From positions 4,278,001 through 4,342,000 of the forward strand of contig NC_085107.1 of the NCBI RefSeq assembly GCF_030269925.1: 64,000 nucleotides of DNA. Reading direction: 5' to 3'. Positions 9,793-21,500 of the stretch are shown here, piece by piece (within the stretch, counting starts at the first letter, position 1; every line of letters starts with the position of its first letter). The translations under genes were made by a program, and so were the position numbers. Source of the stretch: Bombyx mori (taxonomy: Eukaryota > Arthropoda > Insecta > Lepidoptera > Bombycidae). The notes under the pieces are model-generated. The model was not told where the DNA came from. It was given only the letters and a program-made list of their open reading frames with translations, and did not search any database.

Positions 9793-10553
9793 CTAAAGCG
9801 TGGTTATGGCAGAATTGTATTATTTGTTTACCGGAGTCCAGAAAACAAACAAGATATACTCTCAATAATAACTTCTCCATGATTACAAAATCTTCTAAAG
9901 ATCTTAGAACGAATAAAACTGATTTTATGATACTGATCATACACAAGGCTAATCACAAGTTTAGCGCGTGTAAAGTAATAGGACTTTCTGTATGATGTCC
10001 TAATATGATGCTGTGATCCTGTATGATGCTGTGTTATATAATATGTAGGACACTTGGTCTTGCGAAGCTAAAAAGTTTTTTTTTCTCTCTGTTCTTAGTC
10101 GAATACTTCATTGCTGAAGGTCGTGTCCTTGAAAGCCCTTCGTGGCTCTTTGTACCCTCAGCTTCCATTTGCTTCGGTTTTCGGCTTCTCTCAGGGCGTT
10201 CTTTTTTTTTACTAACTAACTATTTTTTCAAATAACGTTCCAAAGCGATGTCTTTAAAACAGCTTTGAATAAAACATGAGTCTAATGGAGTTAAATCTTA
10301 AATAATTCCACAAGATCAGACACTCTATCTTTTGGTGAAGAATATTGTTTTCTCATATTGTTTCTCTTTTGGGTACTTAGAGAAAAACTTTCATAACTTT
10401 GTTCGGTGAGCCCGAAGAAAAATCTCTGACAAGCCTGCATCATACTTTGCGAGTTTCTCTTCGTATTTAACACGCCTATTGTCTTTTCATCACCAGCGTG
10501 TTTAGTTCTAACAATTCTGAAATAGTGGCCAGATTTTTGTTTTGTGAAGTTTG
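9793..10553. other. AT-rich DNA with an unidentified repeat-like segment
   Basis: A moderately GC-rich patch at about 10080-10200 (around tacttcattgctgaaggtcg) looks like a decayed repeat, but I could not match it to anything else in the window. The remaining sequence shows no gene. Confidence 0.3.
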
Positions 10554-10803
10554 AGTTTTTTTTTCATTGCTTAGATAAGGGGTCGAGCTCACAGCCCACC
10601 TGATGTTAAGTGGTTACTGGAGCCCATAGACATCTACAACGTAAATGCGCCATCCACCTTGAGACATAAGTTCTAAGGTTTCAGGTATAATTACAACGGC
10701 TGCCCCACCCTTTAAACGGAAACGCATTACTGCTTCACGGCAGAAATAGGCAGGGCGGTGGTACCTACTCGCGCAGACTCTCAAGAAGTCCTACCACCAG
10801 TAA
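10554..10803 (-). repeat. SINE family B, 3' part
   Basis: A minus-strand copy starting at a T run and running through the conserved body (cagcccacctgatgttaag, acaacggctgccccaccc, gcagaaataggcagggcgg) to ctaccaccag. It lacks the tRNA-like head and so is 5'-truncated. The same body recurs at 11051, 27847, 28020, 40182, 51272 and 60018. The 3' end resembles the tail of LINE family L. Confidence 0.8.
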
Positions 10804-11050
10804 GATGTAACTAATTAAATGATTTTTTATTGCTTTCAGTTCACTTCGGGAGAGTATAGAAGCAGTATTCCCGTGTCGATTTCGGGAGTTGACATTTAAA
10901 ATCACATGGAATTAAATCAGTTTTAAAATCGAATAAATAAAAGCGAGGAAAATCTCTTGTGTTGTTGAAAAAATCCAATACGTTTTCAAAAATCCTTAGT
11001 TTATTACGTTACGTACGTACGTAGATATTACTTAGTTTATTATTTATTAG

Positions 11051-11343
11051 TTACAACGGCTGCCCCACTCTTCAAACCGAAACGCATTACTGCTTCACGG
11101 CAGAAAAAGGCAGGGTGGTGGTACTTGTCCACGCGGACTTACAAGAAGTACTACCACCACGCTAATTATAATTTTGCGGGTTTGATTTTTATTACACGAT
11201 GTTATTCCTTCACCGTGGAAGTCAATCATGAACATTTGTTGAGTACGTATTTCATTAGAAAAATTGGTACCCGTCTGAGATTCGAACACCGGTGCATCGC
11301 TCAACACGAATGCTCCGGACGTCTTATCGCTTAGGCCACGACA
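11051..11343 (-). repeat. SINE family B with tRNA-like head, 3' tail missing
   Basis: Read on the minus strand, this copy begins with a tRNA-like promoter: an A box within gtggcctaagcgataag and a B box within gtgttcgaatctc. It continues into the body shared with the other family B copies. It stops at ttacaacggctg, so the distal tail is absent. This copy shows that family B is a tRNA-derived SINE transcribed by RNA polymerase III. Confidence 0.75.
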
Positions 11344-11572
11344 ACTTCAAAAGTAATAAATAGCCGTGTTTCAATGAACATCAATATTATAATTTTATAA
11401 AAAAAAATCCTTGTCGTTCACGGTTTTTTCAAACTAAGCTGCGCGTACTGTTCAGTAGGTCACTTTGACCTGGTATCAAGTATGTATAATGAAAATGTGA
11501 ACCTATACTACTATGTGAACTAGCTATATACATAAAGGAAAAAATGCTTAAGAGTACTTTTTTTAATAACTT

Positions 11573-11856
11573 GTGTTCTCGCCCGGCTCTTATTAAAGCC
11601 CCGGTCACCGTCCTGGTCGCACCCGTCGCTTGCGACGAAGGGCTCGACAAGCGAATTAACCCACAGACACAGCCCACTGAGTTTCTCGCCGGACCTTCTC
11701 AGTGGGTCGCGTTTCCGATCCGGTGGTAGATTCTACGAAGCATTGCTAGGGTCAGTGTTAGTATCACTCCGGTTTGAGTCCCGTGAGCTCACCTACTTGT
11801 TAAGGATACGCTGATATAGCCTCTCAAGGCTATCTATCAGCTTAGATAGGAAAAAA
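11573..11856 (+). repeat. Jockey family A 3'-UTR fragment
   Basis: This segment matches the jockey 3' UTR core (gagtttctcgccgga..., ccgatccggtggtagattc) and ends ...agcttagataggaaaaaa. It has the 9-bp first stem of the pseudoknot, CCCACTGAG/CTCAGTGGG, at 11673-11681 and 11698-11706. One base of the second stem is mismatched. It is closest to the copy at 38676-38874, so the two define a subfamily distinct from the intact element at 540. Confidence 0.75.
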
Positions 11857-12131
11857 TAATTATAGCTCCCATACACTTCATTGATCCGATGGGAATCGCT
11901 TTCATTTGTGTAAAGTTATCCCAATCATCTTCAATTGAATTTTGCCGCTGATTAATATTCTCTAGGGCTGCCTGTCTCTCTTGCTCGATTTCGATTTTTT
12001 ATTAATACATTTTAAATCAATCCTTTTCGGGACTTCAAGTTGGCCATTCCATAACAGGGGTGTCGGTAATATCGTTTGACGGTCGCTGCTTGAGTCTAGC
12101 GGTATCGTCCATGAAGACTCATACGAAGTCA

Positions 12132-12526
12132 TCTATACTAATATTATAAAGCTGAAGAGTTTGTTTGTTTGAACGCGCTAATCTCAGGAACTCCTGGTCC
12201 GATTTGAAAAATTCTTTCAGTGTTAGATAGCCCATTTATCGACTATATAACATCACGCTAAGACTAATGCAAGCGGAGAACCAATAAATAATATTTCAAA
12301 TTCGGGGTTTTAATCCCTTTTGAGAGCTTCCACTGTATCTGTATTTGTCTAATGTATAAGTCTCTTTTGATGTCGGTTAAAAAGCGTGATTTTGGTACCT
12401 TAAATAACTCTAACATTCTATTATTCAAACATATTTTCACTTTCTACGTAAATGAAGTGGCGGGTAAAATTTGGCGTTATGCCAAAGTAACTATTCCACG
12501 CGGACGAAGTCGCGGGCAAAAACTAG
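12132..12526 (+). mobile_element. Non-autonomous Helitron
   Basis: The element starts with TC (tctatactaatattataaag) after an A and ends with CTAG before a T, as expected for Helitron insertion between A and T. A GC-rich hairpin region (ccacgcggacgaagtcgcgg) precedes the CTAG end. No terminal inverted repeat or target duplication is present. At 395 bp it has no Rep/helicase ORF, so it depends on an autonomous partner. Confidence 0.8.
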
Positions 12527-12689
12527 TCACTTATAAAAAGTGCGTAAGGCCTGTCGCATGAGCTTCAAGAAACTATTCGATGTATCGATAAAAGTTTCAT
12601 CGTACAAGTGAATTAGCAGCGAACAAATACTCCAATTATGTTGAAAATGTTTCAATTCATTTATAGGATATAAAATAAATAGTACATTG

Positions 12690-13040
12690 TGCACCAAGGG
12701 AGAAAAGTTGGACATTTCCTCCCGCGTGTAAAATTGCCACCCAAGCCGAAGGCGAGGCTCATAAAAAAAACAATTTAACTGTTTTTTAATTTTTACATAA
12801 ACTACTAGGTACTATTTGAATAAGAACTGTCTGATGAACTCATCTTTGTTTAATACTTCACTATTAAATTTTATTGCCTTTTGTTTACTTCACTTTTACA
12901 CTTAACACAATATTGCAAATCACCAGAGCACAACAATGGCGGAGAATTTTAGATGCGTGAGAGCAGACGTAGACACTAAAGCGCATGCGCACTTATCCGT
13001 ACCCTGGGAGAAAAAGTTAGACTTTCTTCCCTGTACAGCG
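12690..13040 (+). repeat. Short direct repeat of unknown origin
   Basis: A motif of about 35 bp (grgagaaaa-gtt-ga-ttt-cttccc) occurs at about 12693 and again, diverged, at about 13004. The copies are 310 bp apart in the same orientation. They could be remnants of short LTRs or a local duplication. Nothing coding is seen between them. Confidence 0.25.
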
Positions 13041-15650
13041 GGACGAAAACCGAACTTTCGGCGTAGGTAGGAGAAAAAATATATGTAAAGTCTAGTTATG
13101 TTTGGAATTTTTGTACTGTTTCATGACGACTAAATTGCACGCTATAAAACCTCTTTTTTTTTCATAGAATGCATACTTTTTCATTTAATTATCACACGAA
13201 AAACAAGTCGGTAGTGTTTCGACAATTTATAAAAAATTAGAAATTTGTCATTGACACGTGCGGTAAAGCTGACTTTTGCGATCCACATTGTTTTTGAACG
13301 TAGAATACTTATGACTAATGACAACAAGTAATTTCATGCGTAGCAAGCCATTCAGGACTTCGTGAAGAAAGCGCACATCAGTAATATTGCATAGACATGT
13401 GAGACTACGGAAATTGAGGTGCAGCAGACGGTGCTCGTAATCAGGATGTGGTTTGCTTAATTCTAGTATGTTGATTGCCTGAGTGTGTCATTATTAAATC
13501 ACGTCTGTATCGATTTCTCAAAAAAAGTACTTATTTTCAATACTCCTACAACTCATTTTTAATTTGAATTGTACACCTGTATAATTAATATTAATGGCTA
13601 CTTTGGGATCTATTTCTATGTAGTTAATTAAAAACATAATTACATATAATAATTTTTCCATTTATTATTTCTGTGCATAAATATTATAATTAACATAATA
13701 TATTTTATGAATGTGTGGTGAATGATGAAGTACATTGTGTTAATGTGTGATATAATTATTAATATAAGTACATAGCTAATACACATACATAATATTAAAA
13801 ACCTAAATGATTTTATGAAAAGCTTCTGTAAACTGTACCAAAATTTAATTGATTTGAGTAATTTACACTGTATCGAGCAAGATTTAGCTGTAATTATGTT
13901 CACGGATGGACCAAAAACGTTTTTAATAAGCTTCTAGTTGTTAAGAGCTTGTTGCCTTTGAGATGTTTTGAATGAAAAGCACATGAGCACTCTCTATTAG
14001 AGGGTACTTGTCTGTTAAATTTATTTTTAATTTTCATAGCAGACGAACTAGCATTGCTCAAAAATCAGCAGTGCCAAGTATAAATCCAATCTACTGCTCA
14101 ATATATTCAAGCATCGCTTTGGGAAAGATACATCTGATTTTACTGATGGAAAACTACAGTGATTACATAGATGTGATTACATTTGGAACAATTTCCTTTG
14201 AGATCACATGAAATAGATCAACATTTAAATGAATTTAAATACGTAGACCAAAAGGGTTAGTCTAAATAAAAAAAATACATTTTCAAATTTAAATATAATT
14301 TTACATCGCTACATTTAAAATTCTCTCTCGGATCTGAGATCAAATAAATATTTATAAAGGTAACGGATCATCAAATATAGACAAAAACAAAAAAAATACA
14401 ATACAATACATTCGTAGCCAACGAAGGCAAAGAATTTAAGATTCAGAACCATCTTCTTATACGTGAATATTACAACTAGTGAATATCCACCGTCTATGTA
14501 ATCTTTTACACAGCTTAAATATAAAATATAACTACGATTGGCACTTCGGCGATCCAATCGAAGACTTAGAGAGAGAATGGAGTAACATAAAGATTGTAAG
14601 GCTCTTAAGACGTTTCAGCGTAGCATCTAAATGATGACAATGTCGGCGGCCAGGAAGGGGAAAATCCGTTTCGTACGCGGCTGCCGATTACAAAAGGCCG
14701 AAGGTCCGAAAATAATACTCTTTCTTGTGTATAGTGCCTGAAACAAGTTAACACTAATCCAGTATGCCGTTGGTGACATTAAAAATATTTGTTTAGTGAA
14801 AATCAATCTTTGACTTTCGAACTTCGAAGTTGTTCTGTTTCGTTTGTATCTAGCGAAACATTGGCTATATATACCTTAGCTTCATAGTATGTATGATTGA
14901 CTGAAAAAATATACTTGTCTACTCTGAAAATATGAAAGGCGTGAACATAGGCCTAAGGGAGTGGCGTTCGGCCACTCCCACGCGAACGATTCGTGCCTGA
15001 AGTTATTTAAGAACCTCCCACAATTGAAAATTAACTCAACTCAACAAAAAAATAAGTCAGCAAATTCATAAGTCTGATACTGTAGAATAAGAAAACTATG
15101 AACGATTTAATTTGATTGATTTTTTCACTGAATGGTAAGGATTATTCCATTCATTATTCAAACTGATTTCGCCAGCAAAATTAAGTTATCAAGCTATGAT
15201 TGCAAGATAATATGATTGTTGGAAGAAATTCTTTTAATTTCACCCAAAAAATAGCATCAAATCATTTGATACTTCCAAAAGAAAAGTCATTGTGATTGAA
15301 TCTCCGACAAAAGATTAACTAAGTAAAGTTAAATTTTTAAATATAAGTATGAGTACAGTAATCAAATAATAATAAAAAATCGATTTCAATATAATGAGTT
15401 ATGTTGTATCGTGAGATAATAAGAGTCATTATTTTTATGATTATAATGAGTAGATGAAACAAGGCGGAAAACCAAAAAAAGTGAAATGTACAATTGGCAG
15501 ATCATGCAGTGGACAGCCACTCGAGCTAATAATAATAAAAAATCTCGATTGATTCTACGCGTCTAATAATTAACATCAACTCTTAAAATTAGCACTTACG
15601 AAAACACATATTAAATACGTAACACCAATTGTTAACATCAAATAAAACGA
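13041..15650. other. AT-rich DNA without recognised gene
   Basis: About 2.6 kb with short AT-driven open frames only. The notable features are a GC-richer patch at 14640-14710 that I cannot assign and the hairpin at 14957-14979. If the candidate first exon at 15708-15850 and the exon at 9000-9488 belong together, this is intron. Confidence 0.4.
14957..14979. other. Perfect 9-bp hairpin
   Basis: GGGAGTGGC and GCCACTCCC flank the five-base loop GTTCG. The stem is GC-rich in an AT-rich neighbourhood. No known RNA family is recognised around it. Confidence 0.5.
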
Positions 15651-15707
15651 GTAACAGAATTGGCTCATTCGAACTTAAAGCTCTAATAGCGTTGAACAGG
15701 TACTTAC

Positions 15708-15850
15708 CGCAAGAAGAGATTGAGTAAAGTAGCCGAACCGTGACCAGCTACGTGTCCGAAGTCAGAGAGTGAAGTGAGACGCGTTTTGCCTCCAGCAGCC
15801 CGCAGCCACTCAGCAGGGAGCATGCGCGTTTCTTCAGAACCGCCCCTATT
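15708..15850 (-). promoter_or_regulatory. Candidate promoter and first exon of a minus-strand gene
   Basis: This island of higher GC ends on the minus strand at a consensus donor (TTGCG followed by GTAAGTA, donor at 15701-15707). An ATG near its 5' side opens a frame of 38 codons that runs to the donor in phase 2. That frame would stop soon if joined directly to the exon at 9488, so it may be an upstream ORF or lead to an exon I did not find. The 5' boundary is a guess from composition. Confidence 0.35.
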
Positions 15851-17235
15851 CGTTTAGGATTTATTTTATTATATTTCACGACTAATAAATTAATAATCCT
15901 CTTTCCGTTTGCCCAAATACATTAACTCACCTAATTAAAAAAAAAAACTCTATGGTTTGCCTTTATTTTGTTGTCAGGAATTTAGCTCTTATTGGAACTT
16001 GCCGTAAGGTTGAATATTTAAGTAGTGGTTACTGTTTGAGTAGATATTTGCTCGACATTCGACTCTTGTGTTAGATTAATAACTCATGTGTTAGATGATA
16101 TTTTGAACTACAATAAGTATGTTAATGACGTCCAAATTGATATAAACGAATTAAAGGTTAATTCATAAGGATATGAAAATAAATACCACTGACTAGAATA
16201 CTTACTCTATGTCCTCGAGCTCTGTTTACAAACATTAATCCTTTCTTTAAGTTTTTCATACAGTATTATGTATAAAGCAATCTCATTACCTTTTAAAATT
16301 TGAAAAAATAGTAATACAGTATGCGCAGTTTTTTAATTTCAACGGTGTAAGTCGCAATGAAAATGTCCAAGTTCTAAACTAATCTAAAAACTGATCAAGT
16401 GACGTTGTTATTATTCTTGAGGGCTGAGGTGTTATCAGATTTTTCGATTATTTTATTGTATATTTGTAATGTTAACTCATAATATTAACTCTCGTGAAAG
16501 ATAAGGTTTTTTTTAATTATAATACGACCAGATTCTTCAGCTTCAGCCGCTGATCACGGACATCAATATTAATAGCTCTTTGAATACTGAATATGTCATA
16601 GCCAATCATCGAATTCGGTAGCGGCGTCTCAAGTCGGATGGGTCTTGGTTGTTGACACGAAATAATTTATACGTCTCACATTTATTAAGCCATAAAGAAA
16701 AACTTATCCTTAACAAACAATAAATATGTGTTAACAATTCATTGTTGTTTGTTTACATTTAAGTGGTTATTCAAATTTAAATGTAGAAAAAAACAACTCC
16801 TGCTTACTGCTACACATTTAATTATTACATAAACATGATTTGTGTCCACATGGGGCATGCTGAAGGGGGTACAAAGTCACTATATAAATAACAGAATCCA
16901 CATATTTAACTTGAAAGCCATAAGTGTACATACTGATTCTAAAATTGCTTAAATGGTATTGGAACATTTTCATTTATAGCATTTTTATTTATGTAATACA
17001 TAACAACATAAACGTAATTTTCTAAAGAGTTTTTGGTTGTTTAATATATTAAATTTCCCTTACAACAAACAAGTTAAACATTTATATAACCAATGTCTAT
17101 TATGTATTTTTATTTTAGTTGAATAGATCTGCTTTCATAAATTGTAAATATAGACATAAAACAAAGTACAATACATAGCATGCTAATTATTAAATTAATT
17201 AATCAAATATAACATTTTGACGCGGGTGTCACTTA
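15851..17235. other. AT-rich DNA without recognised gene
   Basis: No exon with convincing coding content is seen. On the minus strand about 16510-16650 there is an open stretch of about 45 codons without clear splice sites, which I do not call. Confidence 0.4.
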
Positions 17236-17241
17236 TTTATT
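17236..17241 (-). terminator. Candidate poly(A) signal of the RRM gene (AATAAA)
   Basis: AATAAA on the minus strand about 310 bases after the TAG at 17554. Another AATAAA abuts the in-frame UGA at 17752, which would matter if that UGA is the true stop. Confidence 0.3.
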
Positions 17242-17553
17242 AATATATGATTATTATTATTAAGATATGTTTAAACAGAATTAACGATTAAAAAGATAAC
17301 AGCTTAACAAGAAATCTCTACAAATAATTTACTAAAAAACGAAACATAATTAGTAACATATTTAATTTTGTCATATTAGAAGTGTACTGTATATACTAAG
17401 GTAATATTATTATTATCACATTATTTATGTTTGCATTTTGTGTTTGTAAGCCTCTTGCTATGCTACTGTCGTTGCCAGGTCAGTCGTCCACAACAACTAC
17501 TAAGAAAAAACTTTAAAACATTTAGATGCGCTAATGAGAATTTAGAGATTTCT

Positions 17554-17814
17554 CTAGTATCTCCTACGTTTACCAAAAGGTCTGTATCGCCTTCGACGAT
17601 TCCTTGTTGCCACCGGTCGGGAGCATGATGGCTCTTCGTCTGAATCGCTCCGCGATGAAGAAGTTAGCGGTTTTGGTGGCAAATGCGACCGGACTCTCCC
17701 GAATGTTTTCGAGATCGCCGGCCTGTAAACCGCCTCGAAGAGGATTTTATTTCATTTACAAAACATAGACTTCCTTGTAAACTCAACGCTGCTTTGGTAA
17801 GCATATTGGATTTC
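17554..17814 (-). CDS. 3' exon of an RRM protein gene, with one in-frame UGA
   Basis: On the minus strand a very strong acceptor (tttttctttttgtttcag) precedes 17814. The exon opens in phase 0 with EIQYAYQSS, which fits the last beta strand of the RRM encoded by the exon at 24965-25197. After 20 codons there is a TGA (17752-17754). The same frame then stays open for 65 codons, rich in Arg and Ser (SSSRSDSDEEP, RNRRRRYRPFGKRRRY), to a TAG at 17554. This looks like the RS/Arg-rich tail of an RNA-binding protein. The TGA may be a nonsense mutation, a readthrough codon, or the real stop. Confidence 0.5.
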
Positions 17815-17990
17815 CTGAAACAAAAAGAAAAAAAAACGATTTAAAAACATATTCACAAAAATGTTCCTTAATAATAATAAAATTTTATTATAATTTATTC
17901 TAATATTATTCAATCGTTAACATGTATGAATCAATATAATTATACTGGTTCTAGTGTTTATTTAAACCCAGAATAGGGCTGGATATCATC

Positions 17991-18369
17991 TGTTTACGCT
18001 ATCTGCAATGGATAATTAGCATTGATGTTTTTGAACGTAACTGAGAGCGCATCGATGTAGTCCCGCCCCTTTCCCCTCCTATATCAATGACACTTTTAAA
18101 ATTGAATTTGAATCGTGCGCATCAAAATTGTGCGATCGCGAAAAAGTGGTGAATATTGAGTGCAGCTAAGTAAGTACTTAAAAAACTGAAAGCTTTTCAT
18201 CAAGAACAAAGAAAGAAGACAGGAGTGGCCACTCCATGAAGATAGTGCTACAAATATTATCACTACAAAGACACAGACTTTCGGTGAGTTCCTAAAAATA
18301 TTACCTACTACCAAAATATCATATCGATTGCGCTCAAAAATATAAAATTAAAAGAACCAAGCCCAAACA
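17991..18369 (+). repeat. 5' LTR of the BEL/Pao element
   Basis: It begins TGTTTACGCT and ends AAGCCCAAACA (TG...CA). It should hold the promoter and the poly(A) site. A TATA-like cctatatcaa lies near 18079. It matches the 3' LTR with the same length. Confidence 0.93.
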
Positions 18370-18373
18370 TATT

Positions 18374-18390
18374 TGGTCCTTCGAGCCGGA
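18374..18390 (+). other. Primer-binding site, probably tRNA-Tyr
   Basis: TGGTCCTTCGAGCCGGA begins four bases after the 5' LTR. It is complementary to a tRNA 3' end of the type TCCGGCTCGAAGGACCA, which I recognise as tRNA-Tyr. This would prime minus-strand cDNA synthesis. Confidence 0.75.
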
Positions 18391-18502
18391 TATTTAACAA
18401 TAATTTAACCGTTGCACATAGATTGAGCGGCTACCCCCAACTTGAAAAAACTATTAATAGGTGAACATTTTATTTAAATTTCTTTGTTACTACTTAGTTA
18501 AA

Positions 18503-21500
18503 ATGGCTACTACTTCTAAATCTCAATCACTTTTTGATCGTAATGTACGTAAGATGCGTAGTAAAATTAATGCATATTTCTCTCGAGTACAGTCCATTTA
18601 TGACAGTATCACTAAAATAAATGAGAGCAATGTGGATGTATTTATGTCGAATGCTAGTACTTTAGATATGATGCGTACCGAATTCATAAAGTCACTGGAC
18701 GATCTTAATGATTTATTAGCATCAAATGAAGACGCCACAGAACCCAATTACGAGTCAATGGTGGCGTTTGATGAGCTATTTTCTCGCATAAAATATAAAT
18801 ATTCGGAACTAATGTCGTTGCGTCACAATACGCAAAATACGGCGAACACTGTTGTTGGTGAGAATAAAATTGAGACCTACCGACAGTGTCCGAAATTACC
18901 GCGATTAGAATTATGTCCGTTTAATGGTGAACTTCAAAATTGGCCTATATTTTATGAAACATTTAAATCCATAATCCATGAAAATCAAAGTTTATCTGAT
19001 AGTGAAAAAATTCAGTATTTAATCGGTAAACTGACTGGTAATGCTCAATTAATTTGTCAAGGGTTTATGCCCACTGCTGAAAATTATTCAGTTTTATGGC
19101 AAACATTAGTGAATAAATATAATGATAAGCGAGTCTTGGCGGCGTCATATTTTGATACGTTATTGAATCTTCCAGTAGCTAACGATGCCGATCCGATTAG
19201 CTTAGAAAATTACATAGACAAATATTCTTCGTTAGTAAGCTCGTTAAAACAATTAAAACTAGAATGTCTTGAAGATTTTATTTTTGTTCATTTAGGTTGT
19301 AAGAAGATTAGTTTAGAATTAATTAAATCATTCGAAATGAACTACTCTGATTCTGATAAACTACCCACTTGTACTCAATTTATAAATTATATTCGTAATC
19401 AGTCCCATATTTTACAACGTGCTTATAATATATCGAATAACAATAGTATTCGAATAAATAAATATAATTCTCAACAAAGTAATTCAAACAAACCTCGTAA
19501 TATAAGAAATAATAATGTGAAAACATTTGTTGTACACGAACAGAAGAGATGCATATTCTGTGGTGTCGCGGAGTACCATCAGTTAAAAAATTGTTCTAAG
19601 TTTAAATCAATTACACCGAAGGAACGGTTTTCTTTCATCAAAACCAACCGATTTTGTGTCAATTGCTTAAGTACCAGTCACACAGTTCGAAATTGTACGT
19701 CAAATGAAAAATGTAGTTCATGTTCACGTAGTCATCATTCGCTGTTACATTTTATTACAAAAGGTGATTCGGGTGAAGTACCGAAATCAGTAGACATTGC
19801 CACCCACACTGACGGAGATCAAGACAACGCTATGCCAGATTCACTGTGCGCATGCGCATTGGAACAGCAGTGTTTTAAGACGGTATGTAATCAACAGCCC
19901 ACTAAAACTATATTGCTTGGTACAGCGATATGCAATATTATGGATAATTCGGGTACGTTCTTGAGTACTGCCCGAATATTGGTAGATGGTGCATCGCAAC
20001 GAGATCTGATTACTCTTGAATTTTGTAAGAGACTTAATTTATCAATTTATCCTTCCGAAACAAAGCAAGTGTGCGGAGTGGGTGATGTGAAAAATTCCAT
20101 TGAAGGATATTGTTGTCTAACACTTTGCTCTTGTACTGAAGAATCAGTGCGTATTACAATACAACCTCTGGTAATCAATAAAATTACAGGTGAACTTCCT
20201 ACCTCAAAGATCGATACTTCAAGTCTTAATTATCTAAAACACATTAAGCTAGCTGATGACAGATTCTCACAGCCTAGTGGTATAGATTTGATTGTGGGTT
20301 CCGATGTATTCTCTCGAATTTTACGACCTCATATAATTTCTAGGGCCCCCGGTGAACCTGTAGCAATTGAGACTTCATTAGGTTACATAATAGTCGGCCA
20401 GGCACCGGTATTAGCTCCCTCGATAGATAATTCATACTATACACATTGCACCTTTGGTGAGGACAATTTGGATAATGAGAATAATGTTTGTATTGGTAAT
20501 TTTTTGAAATTAGAGGATATTCCAGACGTCAAGACATACACGGAACAGGAAGAGGAGTGTGAAAGCCTTTATAGACAAACGACTACTCGTGATAGCTTAG
20601 GTCGTTACATTGTCTCGTTACCATTCAAAGATACTCCTAGTAAGCTGGGTGACTCATTGCAAGCATCAATGCGTGGATATCTTTCATTGGAACGTAAGCT
20701 GCTATTGGAACCCGAAATGAGACAAGAATACGATAAAGTCATTAAGGACTATTTAGAAAAGGGATATTTAAACCCATGTTCTAGAAATATAAATGAGTCC
20801 TCACTCCAGTATGTTATTCCCCATCACGGCATCGTTCGAAAGGATAAAAGTACAACAAAATTACGGGTAGTATTGGATGGCAGTATGAAATCATCATCGG
20901 GACTGGCACTGAATGATATATTACAAGTCGGACCGAATTTGCAAAACGACCTTTTTAGAATAATTTTAAATTTCAGACTTTTTAATGTAGCGATTAGTGC
21001 TGACATTAGGCAAATGTACTTGAGGATTTTAGTAAAGGACGAAGATAGGAAATTCCTGAGAATGTTGTATCGCTTTGATCCAAGCGAGGAGATAAAACTA
21101 TACGAATTCACACGTGTGCCATTCGGTTTGTGTTGTAGTCCGTTCCTTGCGATCAGGACTGTGCGCCAGTTAGTGACGGACGAGGGATCACAATTTCCTC
21201 TCGCGGCTCCAGTAGCTGACAGTGACGTTTTCACTGACGATTTGGCTACTTCCTGTGCGAATGAAGAAACAGCGGTCGAACTTTCTAATCAACTTATTAA
21301 AATGTTTCATGCTGGTGGTTTTGATTTGGTAAAGTTTTCAAGTAACTCACCAGAGGTTCTTTCTAAGATACCCTCTTCACATAGAGAATTCGAAGTTATA
21401 GAATTTAGTCCAGATAGCTATTTAAAAATACTGGGACTAAACTGGCTTCCAGCCGAAGACGTATTCACATTCACAGTAAATTTACGGAACCGCGAATGTA

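Noticed and set aside
13640..13903. 87-codon hydrophobic minus-strand frame
   Set aside because: Ile/Met/Phe-rich composition follows from AT content; no other support.
14008..14211. 67-codon frame as a small gene
   Set aside because: AT-rich, no domain, no convincing splice sites or upstream signals.
18096..18314. 72-codon minus-strand frame, found again at 24069-24287
   Set aside because: It is the same stretch in the two LTRs and so a by-product of the repeat, not a gene.
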